Notes under the pieces: model-generated
Database searches by the model: none
Told to the model about the DNA's origin: nothing
What the model saw: the letters and a program-made list of their open reading frames with translations, nothing else
Source: DASXIF01 sp036498145
Lineage (GTDB): Bacteria; Actinomycetota; Actinomycetes; Mycobacteriales; Jatrophihabitantaceae
Direction of reading: 5' to 3'
Assembly: GCA_963708625.1 (NCBI GenBank)
Contig: CAVPSV010000004.1
Location: forward strand, 806,001 to 870,000
DNA: 64,000 nt
Part shown: positions 39,225 through 49,717 of the stretch, one piece after another
Layout of the letters: every line of letters starts with the position of its first letter
Position numbering within the stretch: position 1 is the stretch's first letter
Position numbers and translations under genes: made by a program

Positions 39225-40100
39225 CAGTCGGGCACCGTCGATCGGCACGCTGTTGATCGGCACGCTGTTGATCGGCACGCGTTGATTGGCATGTTGTCGA
39301 TGAGTCGGGTGGCGCCGACGCGCGCCGCGACGAGCAGGCGCGCCGGCACCGTGCGCCGGCGCGGGACCGAGGTCGGTGCCGCGCAGCTCGAGGTAGTCCA
39401 GGAGCACATCCGGCACCGCGTCCAGGACAGCGCGGGCCGCCTCGACCGGGTCGTGGCCGGCGGCACCGGCCTGCTGTCCCGCGCGCAGCGCCTGCGACAG
39501 CGCCAGCGCGTCGGCCCGCTCGGCCGGGGACAGGTAGACGTTGCGGCTGGACAGCGCCAGCCCGTCCGGCTCACGCACGGTCGGTACCCCGACCACCTGC
39601 ACGCCCAGGTCGAGGTCGAGCACCATCCGGCGGATCAGGGTCAGCTGCTGGTAGTCCTTCTCGCCGAAGTAGGCCGCATCGGGACGCACGATGGCGAGGA
39701 ACTTGGCCACCACGGTGAGCACGCCGGCGAAGTGCGTCGGCCGGAACCGGCCCTCCAGCTCGGCGCCGAGCGCGCCCGGGTCGACGCTGACCTGGGCCTG
39801 GCCGCCCGGGTAGATGTCGTCCACCTCGGGCACCCAGACCAGGTCCACGCCGAACTGCTCGCACGTCTGCAGGTCGGCCTCGAGCGTGCGTGGATAGCGG
39901 GCCAGGTCCTCGGTCGGGTCCGAACTGCATCGGGTTGACGAACACGGTGGCGACCACCGATGCGGACTCCGCCCGGGCCTGCTGCACCAGCGCGGCGTGC
40001 CCGGCATGCAGCGCGCCCATGGTCGGCACCAGGCCCACCGGTGCCGGCAGCGCCGCGCGCGCCGCGGCGAATTCGGCGCGGGTCGTCGCACGACCTTCAC
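39224..40100 (-). CDS. panC: pantothenate synthetase, frameshifted, with a repetitive C-terminal tail
   Basis: Joins pantoate and beta-alanine with ATP. Motifs: GLVPTMGALHAGHAALVQQA with the HIGH-like signature, VVATVFVNPMQFGP, EDLARYPRTLEADLQTCEQF, VWVPEVDDIYPGG, RPTHFAGVLTVVAKFLAIV, FGEKDYQQLTLIRRMV and EPDGLALSSRNVYLSP. Breaks are inferred near 40087, 39915 and 39350. After the usual end (ATRLIDNM) there is an extra tail of three ACRST pentapeptides encoded by a 15-bp tandem repeat, then VPD and a TGA overlapping the nadB ATG. GTG 40100 is the start and overlaps the upstream stop. Confidence 0.87.
39236..39280. repeat. 15-bp tandem repeat, three copies, in the 3' end of panC
   Basis: Units at 39236-39250, 39251-39265 and 39266-39280; the last two are identical and the first differs in two bases. 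On the coding strand each encodes Ala-Cys-Arg-Ser-Thr. A degenerate further half unit (GTTGATTGGCA) follows. Confidence 0.8.
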
Positions 40101-41024
40101 GCCTGCGCCAACACGCGCGAGCACCGCATTCGCATCCGCGTCCGCGAAGCTGCCCGGACTCGCGGGCGCGCTCGGCGGTGCGCCGCGCCATCGCCAGGTA
40201 GGACGGCAGCAACCCGGGTGCCGCCTGCGCGAGGGTGTGCACGTGCCGGGAGACGGTGGCCACGTCACCGCGCGAGACCGGGCCGGTCAGCGCCGCGTCG
40301 CCGAGGCGCAGCACGTTGTCCAGCGCGGCGCTGAGCAGCGGCGCGAGCAGCCGGGCGGGCTGCTCCACCCCGGCCGAGGCCAGCAGCGACAGGGCGTCGT
40401 TGACGAGCGTGACCAGATGGTTGGACCCGACGGTGAGCGCGGCGTGATACAGCGGCCGGGCGGCTCTCGGGCACCCACACCGGCTCGCCGCCCATCTCCA
40501 CCACCAGCGCCTCGGCGACCGGGCGCATCTCCTCCGGCGCGGTGATGCCGAAGCTGGCGCCGGCGACGCGGTCGACGTCCTCGCGCGCGGCCGGTGAACG
40601 TCATGACCGGGTGCAACGCGAGCGCCAGCACGCCGCGCGCCGCGGCCGCATCGAGCACGCCGATGCCGTGCGCGCCGGAGGTGTGCGCGACGAGCTGGCC
40701 CGGCCGCCACGCGTCCGTGCTCGCCAGGCCGGTGATCAGCGGGCGCAACGCGTCGTCGGGGACGGCCAGCAGCACGAAATCGGCGGCGGCGACCACCTCG
40801 TCCGCCGGGCGCATCGGCACACCGGGCAGCACGCGCTCGGCCCGGCGAATCGAGGCCGCGGAGACCGCCGACGCGGCGACGAACTCGTGACCGGCTCGGG
40901 CCAGAGCTCCGCCGAGGGCCGCGCCGACCCGGCCGGCGCTGACGATCCCGATACGCAGCCGGGCGGGCCGTGATCCGGTGGGGCGGCCAGGTAGCGGTTG
41001 CGGTGGATTGGCGCCGTCAGGCAC
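40097..41024 (-). CDS. Rossmann-like / DUF2520 domain protein (Rv3603c-like), frameshifted
   Basis: GTG 41024 opens a Pro/Gly-rich leader, then the nucleotide-binding fold RIGIVSAGRVGAALGGALAR, FVLLAVPDDALRPLITGLAS and VAHTSGAHGIGVLDAAAARG with LALHPVMTFTG. The C-terminal DUF2520 part, YHAALTVGSNHLVTLVNDAL and GPVSRGDVATVSRHV, lies in another frame. Breaks near 40600, 40465 and 40155. It resembles ketopantoate-reductase/ProC-like oxidoreductases in layout and always sits before panC in related genomes, so a role in pantothenate synthesis is plausible but unproven. The stop appears to overlap the panC GTG (GTGA). Confidence 0.78.
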
Positions 41025-41137
41025 GGCCGCGCGCGCTCCGGTCGGGCACGAAAGGTGCGCAGATCATGCGGTTGGGTCCTCGGATCGTCCGTCAGGGGCT
41101 CGCAGAAAGCGTACTTGGCACATTAGGTTGGCCACTC

Positions 41138-41470
41138 GTGAGTGCTGACCTGCAACAGATCGTCGCGCAGAGTGGGGATGCGGCCGATATGCACGCGACC
41201 GTCCCCACCCTGCTGCTGGAGCTGCAGACGCTGCTCGGCGCGCTGACGGCTTCGGCCAACGCGAGCACCCAGCGCGGGCGCCGGCCGTTCCGCCCCGGGC
41301 CGGACTGGTCCACCCGTCTGGGCGAACTCGCCTACGGGGTGTACCTGCTCGCCGACCAGAGCGGTGTCGACGTCGCGGAATCCGTGCTTGCCACCGCCGG
41401 CCGGCTGCAGCAACACGGACAGAGCCAACAGGCGGCCACCGGCCAGGGCTGGCCGTTCGAGGCGCAATGA
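41138..41470 (+). CDS. small helical protein, possibly MazG/HisE-like
   Basis: 110 residues from GTG 41138. A -10-like TAGGTT lies at 41124-41129, eight bases before the start, consistent with a leaderless transcript. The sequence is helical: SADLQQIVAQSGDAADMHAT, LLLELQTLLGALTASANAS, then STRLGELAYGVYLLADQSGV and AESVLATAGRLQ. The LGELAYGVYLLADQSGVDV block recalls the all-alpha MazG-like pyrophosphohydrolases, but the acidic metal-binding EExxD motif is not evident. ATGA overlap with the SDR gene suggests an operon. Confidence 0.55.
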   Translation: MSADLQQIVAQSGDAADMHATVPTLLLELQTLLGALTASANASTQRGRRPFRPGPDWSTRLGELAYGVYLLADQSGVDVAESVLATAGRLQQHGQSQQAATGQGWPFEAQ

Positions 41471-42273
41471 TCTCCGCAATGAGCGATTCGTCGGCCACCT
41501 CCGCCCCGGGCGGCCGTGGCCCTGCCCGCCGCCGCATCCTGATCACCGGCGCAAGTTCCGGTCTTGGCGCGGAGATGGCGCGGCAGTTCGCGGCGAAGGG
41601 CCACGACCTCGCGCTGACGGCGCGGCGGGTGGACCGGTTGGAGGCGCTGAGCGAGGAGATCAGGGCCGCGCGGCCGGATGCGACGGTGGCGGTCCGGCGC
41701 CTGGACGTCAACGACAACGACGCGGTGTTCACCGTGTTCCGGGAACTGGCCGAGGACTTCGGCGGCCTGGACCGGGTCATCGTCAACGCGGGCTTGGGCA
41801 AGGGCGCGCCGATCGGCACCGGCCGCTTCGATGCGAACCGTGAGACGGCGATGACGAACTTCGTCGCGGCACTGGCGCAGTGCGAGGCCGCGATGGAGGT
41901 GTTCCGCAAGGCGAATGCCGGGCATCTGGTGGTGATCGCGTCGATGGGCGCGTTGCGCGGTCTGCCGCGTGCGCTTACCACGTACGCGGCGACGAAGGCC
42001 GGGGTGGCGTCGCTGGCCGAGGGCATCCGGGCCGACGTGCTCGCGCACCCCGATCAAGGTCACCACGATCTACCCGGGCTATATCGCCTCGGAGATGAAC
42101 GAGCAGCAGAGCACCGGCCGCCGATGATGTCGGACACCCCGTCCGGGGTGCGCGCGATGGTGCGCGCCATCGAGCGGGAGCCGGCGCAGGCGAAGGTGCC
42201 GCCGTGGCCATGGATCCCGCTGTCGTTCGTGTTGCGCCACGCGCCGCTCAGCGTCATCCGCAAGTTCGGCTGA
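41467..42273 (+). CDS. SDR-family NAD(P)-dependent oxidoreductase, with a compensated frameshift pair
   Basis: 268 residues. The cofactor motif ILITGASSGLGAEMARQFAA is near residue 25, VIVNAGLGKG near 105, and catalytic Ser/Tyr/Lys are in VVIASMGALRG and TTYAATKAGVASLAEG. Between ~42050 and ~42116 the natural reading (KVTTIYPGYIASEMNEQQST) is in another frame: one extra C in CACCCCGAT and one missing G in CCGGCCGCC restore each other, so no stop appears but about 22 residues are wrong. ATG 41467 overlaps the upstream stop; ATG 41479 is the alternative. Substrate unknown; SDRs (AtuB/AtuG) accompany terpene-degradation clusters like the one downstream. Confidence 0.85.
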   Translation: MISAMSDSSATSAPGGRGPARRRILITGASSGLGAEMARQFAAKGHDLALTARRVDRLEALSEEIRAARPDATVAVRRLDVNDNDAVFTVFRELAEDFGGLDRVIVNAGLGKGAPIGTGRFDANRETAMTNFVAALAQCEAAMEVFRKANAGHLVVIASMGALRGLPRALTTYAATKAGVASLAEGIRADVLAHPDQGHHDLPGLYRLGDERAAEHRPPMMSDTPSGVRAMVRAIEREPAQAKVPPWPWIPLSFVLRHAPLSVIRKFG

Positions 42274-42312
42274 GCTGCCCGCCCAGTTCAGCCTGGGTCC
42301 CCTCCCCAGACC

Positions 42313-42361
42313 GGTTTGGGGAAGGTTGTGGCCCTATAGCGGCCCAAAACCTCCCCAAACC
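42313..42361. repeat. intergenic palindromic element, copy B
   Basis: GGTTTGGGGAAGGTT (42313-42327) pairs with AACCTCCCCAAACC (42348-42361) with one bulged A. The 20-nt loop contains GGCCCTATAGCGGCC, the reverse complement of the core in copies A and C. It lies 40 bases after the SDR stop and 72 bases before the next gene. Confidence 0.8.
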
Positions 42362-42433
42362 CTCGGGTAGGTGCGCGGAGAGTAAAAAGCAAGCGGGCTT
42401 GATTTATTCACGGGCGGCTGCGAGGCTCGGCCG

Positions 42434-43259
42434 GTGACCGACCTGGCTCCGGTACTGGCGGATCTGGCTGCGGAATGCGACGTCGTGGACGCCTGGTCGC
42501 CGGCCTGAGCGCCGCAGCAATGGGCGACACCCACGCCCGCGCCCGGCTGGTCGATCGCCACCCAGATCGCCCACCTGGCCTGGACCGACGACGTCGCCGC
42601 GCTGGCCGCCACCGATCCGGGCCAGTTCCAGGCTGAGCTGAGCAGGGCGCTCGCCGAGTTCGACGGCTACGTGGACCGCGCCGCCGCGGAGCGTGCCCAA
42701 CAGCCGCCGGCGAGCCTGCTGCAGTCATGGCGGGATGGCCGAGCGGCGCTCGCGGACGCCCTGCGCGCGGTGCCGAACGGCACCCGAATCCCCTGGTTCG
42801 GGCCGCCGATGAGCGCGACCACCATGGCGACCGCGCGGCTGATGGAGACCTGGGCCCACGGCCAGGACGTCGCCGACGCGCTCGGCCGGAGCCGGCAGCC
42901 GACCCCGCGACTGCGCCACGTCGCCCACATCGGCGTCCGAACTCGCGACTTCGCCTACCTGGTTCGCGACCTGCCCGTCCCGGCGGAGCCGTTCCGGTAC
43001 GAACTCACCGCCCCGGACGGGCAGCTGTGGACCTGGGGCCCGGACGACGCGGGCCAGCGGATCACCGGCCCGGCGCTGGACTTCTGCCTGCTCGTCACTC
43101 AGCGCCGCAACCCGGCCGACCTGGCCGTCAACGGCGACCGGCGCCGACGCCGAACGATGGATCGGCATCGCACAGGCCTTTGCCGGGCCGCCCGGCGCCG
43201 GCCGCGAGCCCGGCAGCCAACCGCAGGACGCCGAGCGTCGCCAAGCCGAGCCGGCATGA
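42434..43259 (+). CDS. TIGR03084-family protein (maleylpyruvate isomerase/DinB-like), frameshifted
   Basis: GTG 42434 reads VTDLAPVLADLAAECDVVDA; a break near 42492 moves to LSAAQWATPTPAPGWSIATQ and IAHLAWTDDVAALAATDPGQ, where the His is a likely metal ligand. Then FGPPMSATTMATARLMETWA with HGQDVADALG gives further His/Asp ligands typical of the DinB-like fold, and a second break near 43135 precedes RWIGIAQAFAGPPG. This family of ~270 residues is common in actinobacterial catabolic clusters next to AtuA-like genes; its reaction is not established. The TGA overlaps the ATG of the AtuA-like gene. Confidence 0.78.
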
Positions 43260-44970
43260 TCGCGTCCGCCCCCGACGTCATCCGCATCGGCAACGCGTCC
43301 GGCTTCTACGGCGACCGCGCCTCCGCGATGCAGGAGATGCTGACCGGCGGCGAACTCGACGTGCTCACCGGCGACTACCTGGCCGAACTCACCATGCTCA
43401 TCCTCGGCCGCGATCGGCTCAAGGATCCGTCCCTCGGCTATGCGAAGACCTTCCTGCGCCAGCTGGAGTCCTCGCTCGGCACCGCGCTGGAACGTGGCGT
43501 GCGGATCGTCACCAACGCCGGCGGCCTGAACCCCGCGGGCCTCGCCGACGCGGTGCGAGCGCTGGCCGGACGGCTTGGGCTATCCGTGCGCGTCGCGTAC
43601 GTGACCGGCGACGACCTGCGCGAACGAGCCGTCGAACTCGGCCTGGGCGAGCCACTGGCCGCGAACGCCTACCTGGGCGCCTGGGGTATCGCCGCAGTGC
43701 CTGCGCGCCGGCGCCGACGTCGTCGTCACCGGCCGAGTCACCGACGCCTCGCTCGTGGTCGGGCCGGCGGCCGCGCACTTCGGCTGGACGCCGGCCGATT
43801 ACGACGCGCTGGCCGGCGCGGTGGTGGCCGGGCACGTGATCGAGTGCGGGCCGCAGGCAACCGGCGGCAACTACTCGCGCTTCGCGCAGGACGTCCCGGA
43901 CCTCGACCAGCTCCTGCACCCGGGCTTCCCGATCGCCGAGGTGTACGCCGACGGTTCGTCGGTGATCACGAAGCATCCGCGGCACCGGTGGGCTGGTGTC
44001 TACGGGCACGGTGACCGCGCAGCTGCTGTACGAGATCGGCGGTGCGCGTTACGCCGGTCCCGACGTCACCACACGCTTCGACACCATCACGCTGAGCGAG
44101 GACGGACCGGACCGGGTCCGCATCGCCGGCGTGCGCGGCGAGCCGCCGCCGGCGACGCTCAAGGTCGGCCTGAACAGCCTTGGCGGCTTCCGCAACGAGG
44201 TGACGTTCGTGCTCACCGGCAACCACATCGACGCGAAGGCGGAGCTGATCCGGCGACAGCTGTCCAACCTGGATGCCAGCTGGACCCTGGCGCGCACCGA
44301 TCACGCGGACGCGGACGTTCAGGAAGAGGCGGCCGCGCTGCTGCACTGCGTGGTGCGCGGGCCGGACCCGGCCAAGATCGGCCGCGCGTTCTCGGGCTCG
44401 GCCATCGAACTCGCTCTGTCCAGCTATCCGGGCTTCCACGTGACCGCGCCGCCCGGCGAGGCCAGCCCGTACGGCGTCTTCTCCGCCGCATACATCGAGG
44501 CCGCGCAGGTACCGCATGTCGCGGTGCTGCCCGACGGCACCCGCCTGGACGTCGCCGATCGCCGCGGCACACCCAACCGCTGGCCGCCGTCGCCGAACCC
44601 GCGCTGCCCGTCGCCCCCACCGGCCCCGACCGCGCGGGTGCCGCTCGGCACCGTGCTCGGCACCCGCAGCGGCGACAAGGGCGGCGATGCCAACCTCGGC
44701 GTCTGGGCCGGCACCGACGCGGGCTGGGCGTGGCTCGCGAACTTCCTCACCGTCGAGCGGCTTCGCCACCTGCTTCCCGAGACACGCACCCTCCCGGTGA
44801 CCCGCCACCTGCTGCCGAACCTGCGCGCGCTGAACTTCGTGGTCACCGGATTGCTCGGCGCGGGCGTCGCATCCAACGCTCGACACGATCCGCAGGCCAA
44901 GGCGCTCGGTGAATGGCTCGGCTCGCGTGTCGTGGACATTCCTGAATTGCTGCTGGGAGAAGGCCGATGA
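43256..44970 (+). CDS. AtuA-like protein (DUF1446), frameshifted
   Basis: ATG 43256 gives MIASAPDVIRIGNASGFYGD, then LTGDYLAELTMLILGR, RIVTNAGGLNPAGLADAVRA and, after a break near 43700, AGADVVVTGRVTDASLVVGP and CGPQATGGNYSRFAQDVPDL. A second break near 43995 leads to TVTAQLLYEIGGARYAGPDV and DVTTRFDTI. The C-terminal ~110 residues, starting GTVLGTRSGDKGGDANLGVW, are the AtuA ferredoxin-fold-like domain. Joined length ~570 residues. AtuA is essential for acyclic terpene catabolism in Pseudomonas but its reaction is unclear. The equivalent in mycobacteria (Rv0976c, from memory) precedes the same carboxylase genes. Confidence 0.82.
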
Positions 44971-46118
44971 GCGATCCGTTCCGCACGCCGGAACGCTCGG
45001 CGCTGCGCGAGACCGTGCGCAGATTCGTGACGTCCGACGTGCTGCCGCATCTCGATGACTGGGAACGCGCCGGCGAGTTGCCGCGCAGCTTGCACGAGCG
45101 GGCCGCCGCACTCGGGCTGATCGGCCTGAGCTATCCGGAGCATGTCGGTGGCGGCGGCGGCGATGCGCTGGACGCACTCGTACTCGCCGAGGAGGTGCAC
45201 TACGCCGGCGCATCCGGGGGTCTGTTCGCCAGCCTGTTCACCTCGGGCATCTCCCTGCCGCACCTGATTGCCGCGGGCGACGCGGCACAGCTCGAACGGT
45301 GGGTGCGTCCCACCATCTCCGGCCGCATGATCGGGTCGCTGGCCATCACCGAACCGGACGGCGGTTCGGACGTCGCCGGTATTCGCACCACCGCGAAGCG
45401 CGACGGGGACGACTACGTCGTCAACGGTGCGAAGACGTTCATCACCTCCGGCGTACGTGCCGATTTCGTGGTCACCGCGGTTCGCACCGGCGACGCGGGC
45501 GCGCACGGCATCTCGCTGCTGGTGGTGGAGAAGGGCACGCCCGGGTTCACCGTCTCGCGCAGGCTGGAGAAGATGGGCTGGCTCTGCTCGGACACCGCGG
45601 AACTGTCCTATGTGGACGTGCGGGTGCCGGCGGCGAACCTGGTCGGCGGCGAGAACACCGGCTTCGTGCAGATCGCGCAGAACTTCGTCAGCGAGCGCAT
45701 CGGCCTGGCGGTGCAGGCTTATGCGAGCGCGCAACGCTGCCTCGACCTCACGGTGGACTGGTGCCGGCTGCGGGAGACGTTCGGCCGGCCGCTGATCAGC
45801 AGGCAGACGGTGCAGCACACGCTGGCGGAGATGGCGCGCCGGATCGAGGTCGCGCGCAGCTACACGCGTCAGGTCGCTGTGCGCGCCGGGGGAGCAGAGC
45901 CGAACCTGGTGCTGGAAGCGTGCTTCGCGAAGAACACCGCGGTCCAGACGGGCATGTGGGTGGCCGACCGCGCGGTGCAGCTGCACGGCGGCATGGGGTA
46001 CATGCGCGAGGCCGAGGTTGAGCGGCAGTACCGCGACATGCGGATCCTCGGTATCGGCGGCGGCACCGACGAGATCCTCACCGGCCTCGCCGCGAAGATC
46101 CTGGGGTACACGTCATGA
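44967..46118 (+). CDS. acyl-CoA dehydrogenase (FadE13/AtuD-like)
   Basis: 383 residues, intact. N-terminal helical domain, then the FAD/substrate motif AITEPDGGSDVAGIRTTAKR and YVVNGAKTFITSGVRADFVV near residue 150, FVQIAQNFVSERIGLAVQAY and RETFGRPLISRQTVQHTLAE. The end holds AVQLHGGMGYMREAEVERQY and GGTDEILTGLAAKILG, where the Glu in DEI is the likely catalytic base position of the isovaleryl/short-branched group. It introduces an alpha-beta double bond in an acyl-CoA. ATG overlaps the AtuA-like stop, and its stop overlaps the carboxylase ATG. Confidence 0.88.
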   Translation: MSDPFRTPERSALRETVRRFVTSDVLPHLDDWERAGELPRSLHERAAALGLIGLSYPEHVGGGGGDALDALVLAEEVHYAGASGGLFASLFTSGISLPHLIAAGDAAQLERWVRPTISGRMIGSLAITEPDGGSDVAGIRTTAKRDGDDYVVNGAKTFITSGVRADFVVTAVRTGDAGAHGISLLVVEKGTPGFTVSRRLEKMGWLCSDTAELSYVDVRVPAANLVGGENTGFVQIAQNFVSERIGLAVQAYASAQRCLDLTVDWCRLRETFGRPLISRQTVQHTLAEMARRIEVARSYTRQVAVRAGGAEPNLVLEACFAKNTAVQTGMWVADRAVQLHGGMGYMREAEVERQYRDMRILGIGGGTDEILTGLAAKILGYTS

Positions 46119-47715
46119 CCGTGTTGCGTTCGGGCATCGATACCTCCTCCGCCCAGTTCGCCGCCAACCGCGAGGCGATGCTGGCCAAGCTCGCCGACAT
46201 CGACGCCGAACACGCCAAGGCCGTCGCGGGCGGTGGCTCGAAATACACCGAGCGGCACCACCAGCGCGGCAAGTTGCTCATCCGCGAGCGCATCGAGCTG
46301 CTGCTCGACCCGGGCGCGCCGTTCCTCGAGCTGTCCCCGCTGGCGGCCTGGGGATCGGACTACACCGTCGGCGCTTCGGTCGTCACCGGCATCGGCGTCG
46401 TGAACGGCGTCGAATGCATGGTCAACGGCAGCGACCCGACGGTGCGCGGCGGCGCGTCCAACCCGTGGACGCTGCGCAAGACGCTGCGCGCCGGCGAGAT
46501 CGCGCGACAGAACAGGCTGCCGGTCATCGGGCTCACCGAATCCGGCGGCGCCGACCTGCCCACCCAGAAGGAGATCTTCATTCCGGGCGGGCAGATCTTC
46601 CGCGACCTGACCCAGCTGTCCGCGGCCGGCATCCCGACCATCTCGCTGGTATTCGGCAACTCGACCGCCGGTGGCGCGTACATCCCCGGCATGAGCGACT
46701 ACGTCGTGATGGTCAAGGAGCGCGCGAAGGTGTTCCTGGCCGGACCGCCGCTGGTGAAGATGGCGACCGGCGAGGAGTCCGACGACGAGTCACTCGGCGG
46801 GGCGGAGATGCACGCCCGGCAGTCCGGGCTCGCCGACTACATGGCGGCGGACGAGCAGGACGCCATCCGCATCGGCCGGCAGATCGTGGGCCGGCTGAAC
46901 TGGCGCAAGCAGGGCCCGAGCCCGAAACCCGACCCGGCACCGCCGATCTACGACGAGGACGATCTGCTCGGCATCGTCCCCACCGACCTGAAGATCCCGT
47001 TCGACCCGCGCGAGGTGATCGCACGCATCGTGGACGGCTCCGACTTCGACGAGTTCAAACCGCTGTACGGCAGCAGTCTCGTCACTGGGTGGGCGGACCT
47101 GCACGGCTACCCGATCGGCATCCTCGCCAACGCCCGCGGCGTTCTGTTCAGCGAGGAGGCGCAGAAGGCGGCGCAATTCATCCAGCTCGCCAATCGCAGC
47201 CGACACGCCACTGCTGTTCCTGCAGAACACCACCGGCTACATGGTCGGCAAGGAGTACGAGCAGGGCGGCATCATCAAGCACGGCGCGCTGATGATCAAT
47301 GCAGTGTCCAATTCGACGCGTCCCGCACATCACCGTGACGATGGGCGCGTCCTACGGTGCCGGCAACTACGGCATGTGCGGTCGCGCGTACGGACCGCGA
47401 TTCCTGTTCACCTGGCCGAGCGCGAAGTCGGCGGTAATGGGACCGGCGCAACTGGCCGGTGTGCTCTCGATCGTCGCGCGGCAGGCGGCCGAAGCACGTG
47501 GGCAGGCCTACGACGAGGACGCCGACCAGCAGATGCGCACCTACGTAGAGAATCAGATCGAGACCGAGTCGCTGGCACCGTTCCTGTCCGGCCGGCTCTA
47601 TGACGACGGGATCATCGACCCGCGCGACACCCGCACCGTGCTCGGCATCGCGCTGTCGGCCATCCACACCGCACCGGTCAAGGGCGCCGACGGATTCGGG
47701 GTGTTCCGGCTGTGA
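46115..47715 (+). CDS. acyl-CoA carboxylase beta (carboxyltransferase) subunit, AccD2/AtuC-like, frameshifted
   Basis: Transfers carboxyl from biotin to an acyl- or enoyl-CoA. Conserved parts: GGGSKYTERHHQRGKLLIRE, ELSPLAAWGSDYTVGASVV, GESGG-type GLTESGGADLPTQ, ISLVFGNSTAGGAYIPGMSD, ARQSGLADYMAADEQDAIRI, LLFLQNTTGYMVGKEYEQGG and TVTMGASYGAGNYGMCGRAY, ending VKGADGFGVFRL. Breaks near 47200 and 47325. Joined length ~533 residues. The sequence type is methylcrotonyl-/geranyl-CoA carboxylase, acting on branched enoyl-CoA, rather than acetyl/propionyl. Substrate assignment is inference. Confidence 0.88.
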
Positions 47716-49717
47716 CCGACCCGAGATCACCTCGGTACTCGTCGCCAACCGCGGCGAGATCGCCCGTCGCGTGTTCCGGACCTGCCGCGACCTGGGCTGC
47801 GCCACCGTCGCAGTGCACTCCGACCCCGATGCGGACGCGCCGTACGTGGCCGAGGCCGATGCCGCGGTGCATGTTGCCCGGCGCCGCGCCGAGCGATACC
47901 TACCTGCGCGCCGACCTGGTCGTTGCCGCCGCGCTTCGTAGCGGAGCGGACGCGGTGCATCCCGGTTACGGGTTCCTGTCCGAGAACGCCGACTTCGCCC
48001 GGGCCGTGATCGAGCCGGGTCTGACCTGGATCGGCCCGCCACCGGACGCGATCACCGCCATGGGCGGCAAGGTCGAGGCGAAGCGGATGATGGCCGCCGC
48101 AGGCGTCCCGGTGCTGGATGAGTTGCGCCCGGCGCAGGTGACGGCGGCCGATCTGCCGCTGATCGTCAAGGCATCGGCCGGCGGCGGTGGCCGGGGCATG
48201 CGTATCGTGCGCGATCTCGCCGACCTGGACGCAGGACATCAGCCACCGCGAGCGCGGAGGCCGCCGAGCGCGTTCGGCGACCCGACCGTGTTCTGCGAGC
48301 CGTACCTGGCGACCGGGCACCACGTCGAGGTGCAGGTGCTCGCGGACACGCACGGCACCGTGTGGTGCCTCGGCGAACGCGAATGCTCCATCCAGCGGCG
48401 ACACCAGAAGATCGTCGAGGAAGCACCGTCGCCCCTGGTCGAACGGGTGCAGGGTATGCGCGAGCGGCTGTTCGACGCCGCGCATGCGCCGCGGCCAAGG
48501 CAATCGGCTACACCGGCGCCGGCACGGTCGAATTCCTCGCCGACGACGACGGCCGGTTCTTCTTCCTGGAGATGAACACCCGCCTGCAGGTGGAGCACCC
48601 GGTCACCGAATGCACGACCGGCACCGACCTCGTTGCATTGCAGGTGTTCGTCGCCGACGGCGGCCGGTTGGACCCGGTTCCGCCGGTCCTGCGCGGGCAC
48701 TCGATCGAGGTCCGCCTGTACGCCGAGGACCCCGCCGCCGACTGGCAACCGCAGAGCGGAACGGTGCAGCTGCTGGACGTCCCCGGCGTGCACGCCCACT
48801 TCAACACCGGCACGCGCGAGAGCGGTGTACGGCTGGACAGTGGCGTCGCGGCCGGCAGCGCGGTCACCATCCACTACGACCCGATGCTGGCGAAGGTGAT
48901 CAGCTGGGCGTCGGACCGTGCCGATGCAGCGGCGACACTGGCCGCTGCGCTGCGTCGCGCTCGCATCCACGGCCTGCGCACCAACCGCGACCTGCTGGTG
49001 CGCGTCCTGTCGCACCCGGCGTTCCTCGCCGGCGCGACCGACACCGCCTTCTTCGACACACATGGCCTGGCTGAGCTGGCCCGTCCGATCGGCGGCGCGG
49101 TGGCGGATCGGCTCTGCGCGCTCGTTGTCGCGCTCACCGATGACGCGCAGTCGCGGCGCAGTGCACCGGCGCTGCACGGCATCCCGAGCGGATGGCGCAA
49201 CGTGTTCAGCCAGAATCAGCTCGCCGTGCTCACCGTCGACGGCAACGAGTGCCGGGTGTCCTACCGCCTCGGGCGGGACGGCCTGCACGCCGACGGCTAC
49301 GACGACGTCGCGTTGATCGCCTATGACCCCAGCTCGGCCGTGCTCGACGTCGAAGGCGTCAGACATCGGTTCACGGTGGCTCGCTACGGCAACGACCGTT
49401 ACCTCGAATCGGCTCTCGGGTCCCGGCACGTCATCGTCGCCGAGCGCTTCACCGATCCGGCGACGGCTGTCGCGGCGGGCTCGCTGCTCGCACCGATGCC
49501 GGGGTCGGTGGTGCGCGTCGCGGTCCGGGTCGGCGACACGGTTACCGCCGGGCAGCCGATGCTGTGGCTCGAGGCGATGAAGATGCAGCACCAGATCGAC
49601 GCGCCGGCGGACGGCGTGGTCAGTGAACTTCCGGCCGAGATCGGCCGGCAAGTCGACGTGGGCGCCGTGCTCGCGATCGTCAGCCCGATGCAGCACGCTC
49701 AGGAGGATGCTCAGTGA
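47712..49717 (+). CDS. acyl-CoA carboxylase alpha subunit (biotin carboxylase + BCCP), AccA2/AtuF-like, frameshifted
   Basis: Biotin carboxylase domain: SVLVANRGEIARRVFRTCRD, DAVHPGYGFLSENADFARAV, ATP-grasp AAGVPVLDE and ASAGGGGRGMRIVRDLADLD, FLADDDGRFFFLEMNTRLQV with EHPVTEC. The C-terminal ~75 residues are the carrier domain with biotin-Lys in LEAMKMQHQIDAPADGVVSE. Breaks near 47730, 47875, 48235 and 48490, with scattered further errors up to ~48500; from there to the end one frame is clean. Joined length ~665 residues. GTG 47712 overlaps the beta-subunit stop, and its stop overlaps the next GTG. Confidence 0.88.

Noticed and set aside
39224..39300. A PanC-NadB fusion protein
   Set aside because: One frame is open across both genes, but the panC frame that carries the normal C-terminus (ATRLIDNM) ends in TGA overlapping the nadB ATG. 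Two separate, coupled proteins are simpler.
41138..41470. Firm assignment of the small helical protein as a MazG pyrophosphohydrolase
   Set aside because: The metal-binding acidic motif of MazG is not visible, so only a tentative resemblance is recorded.
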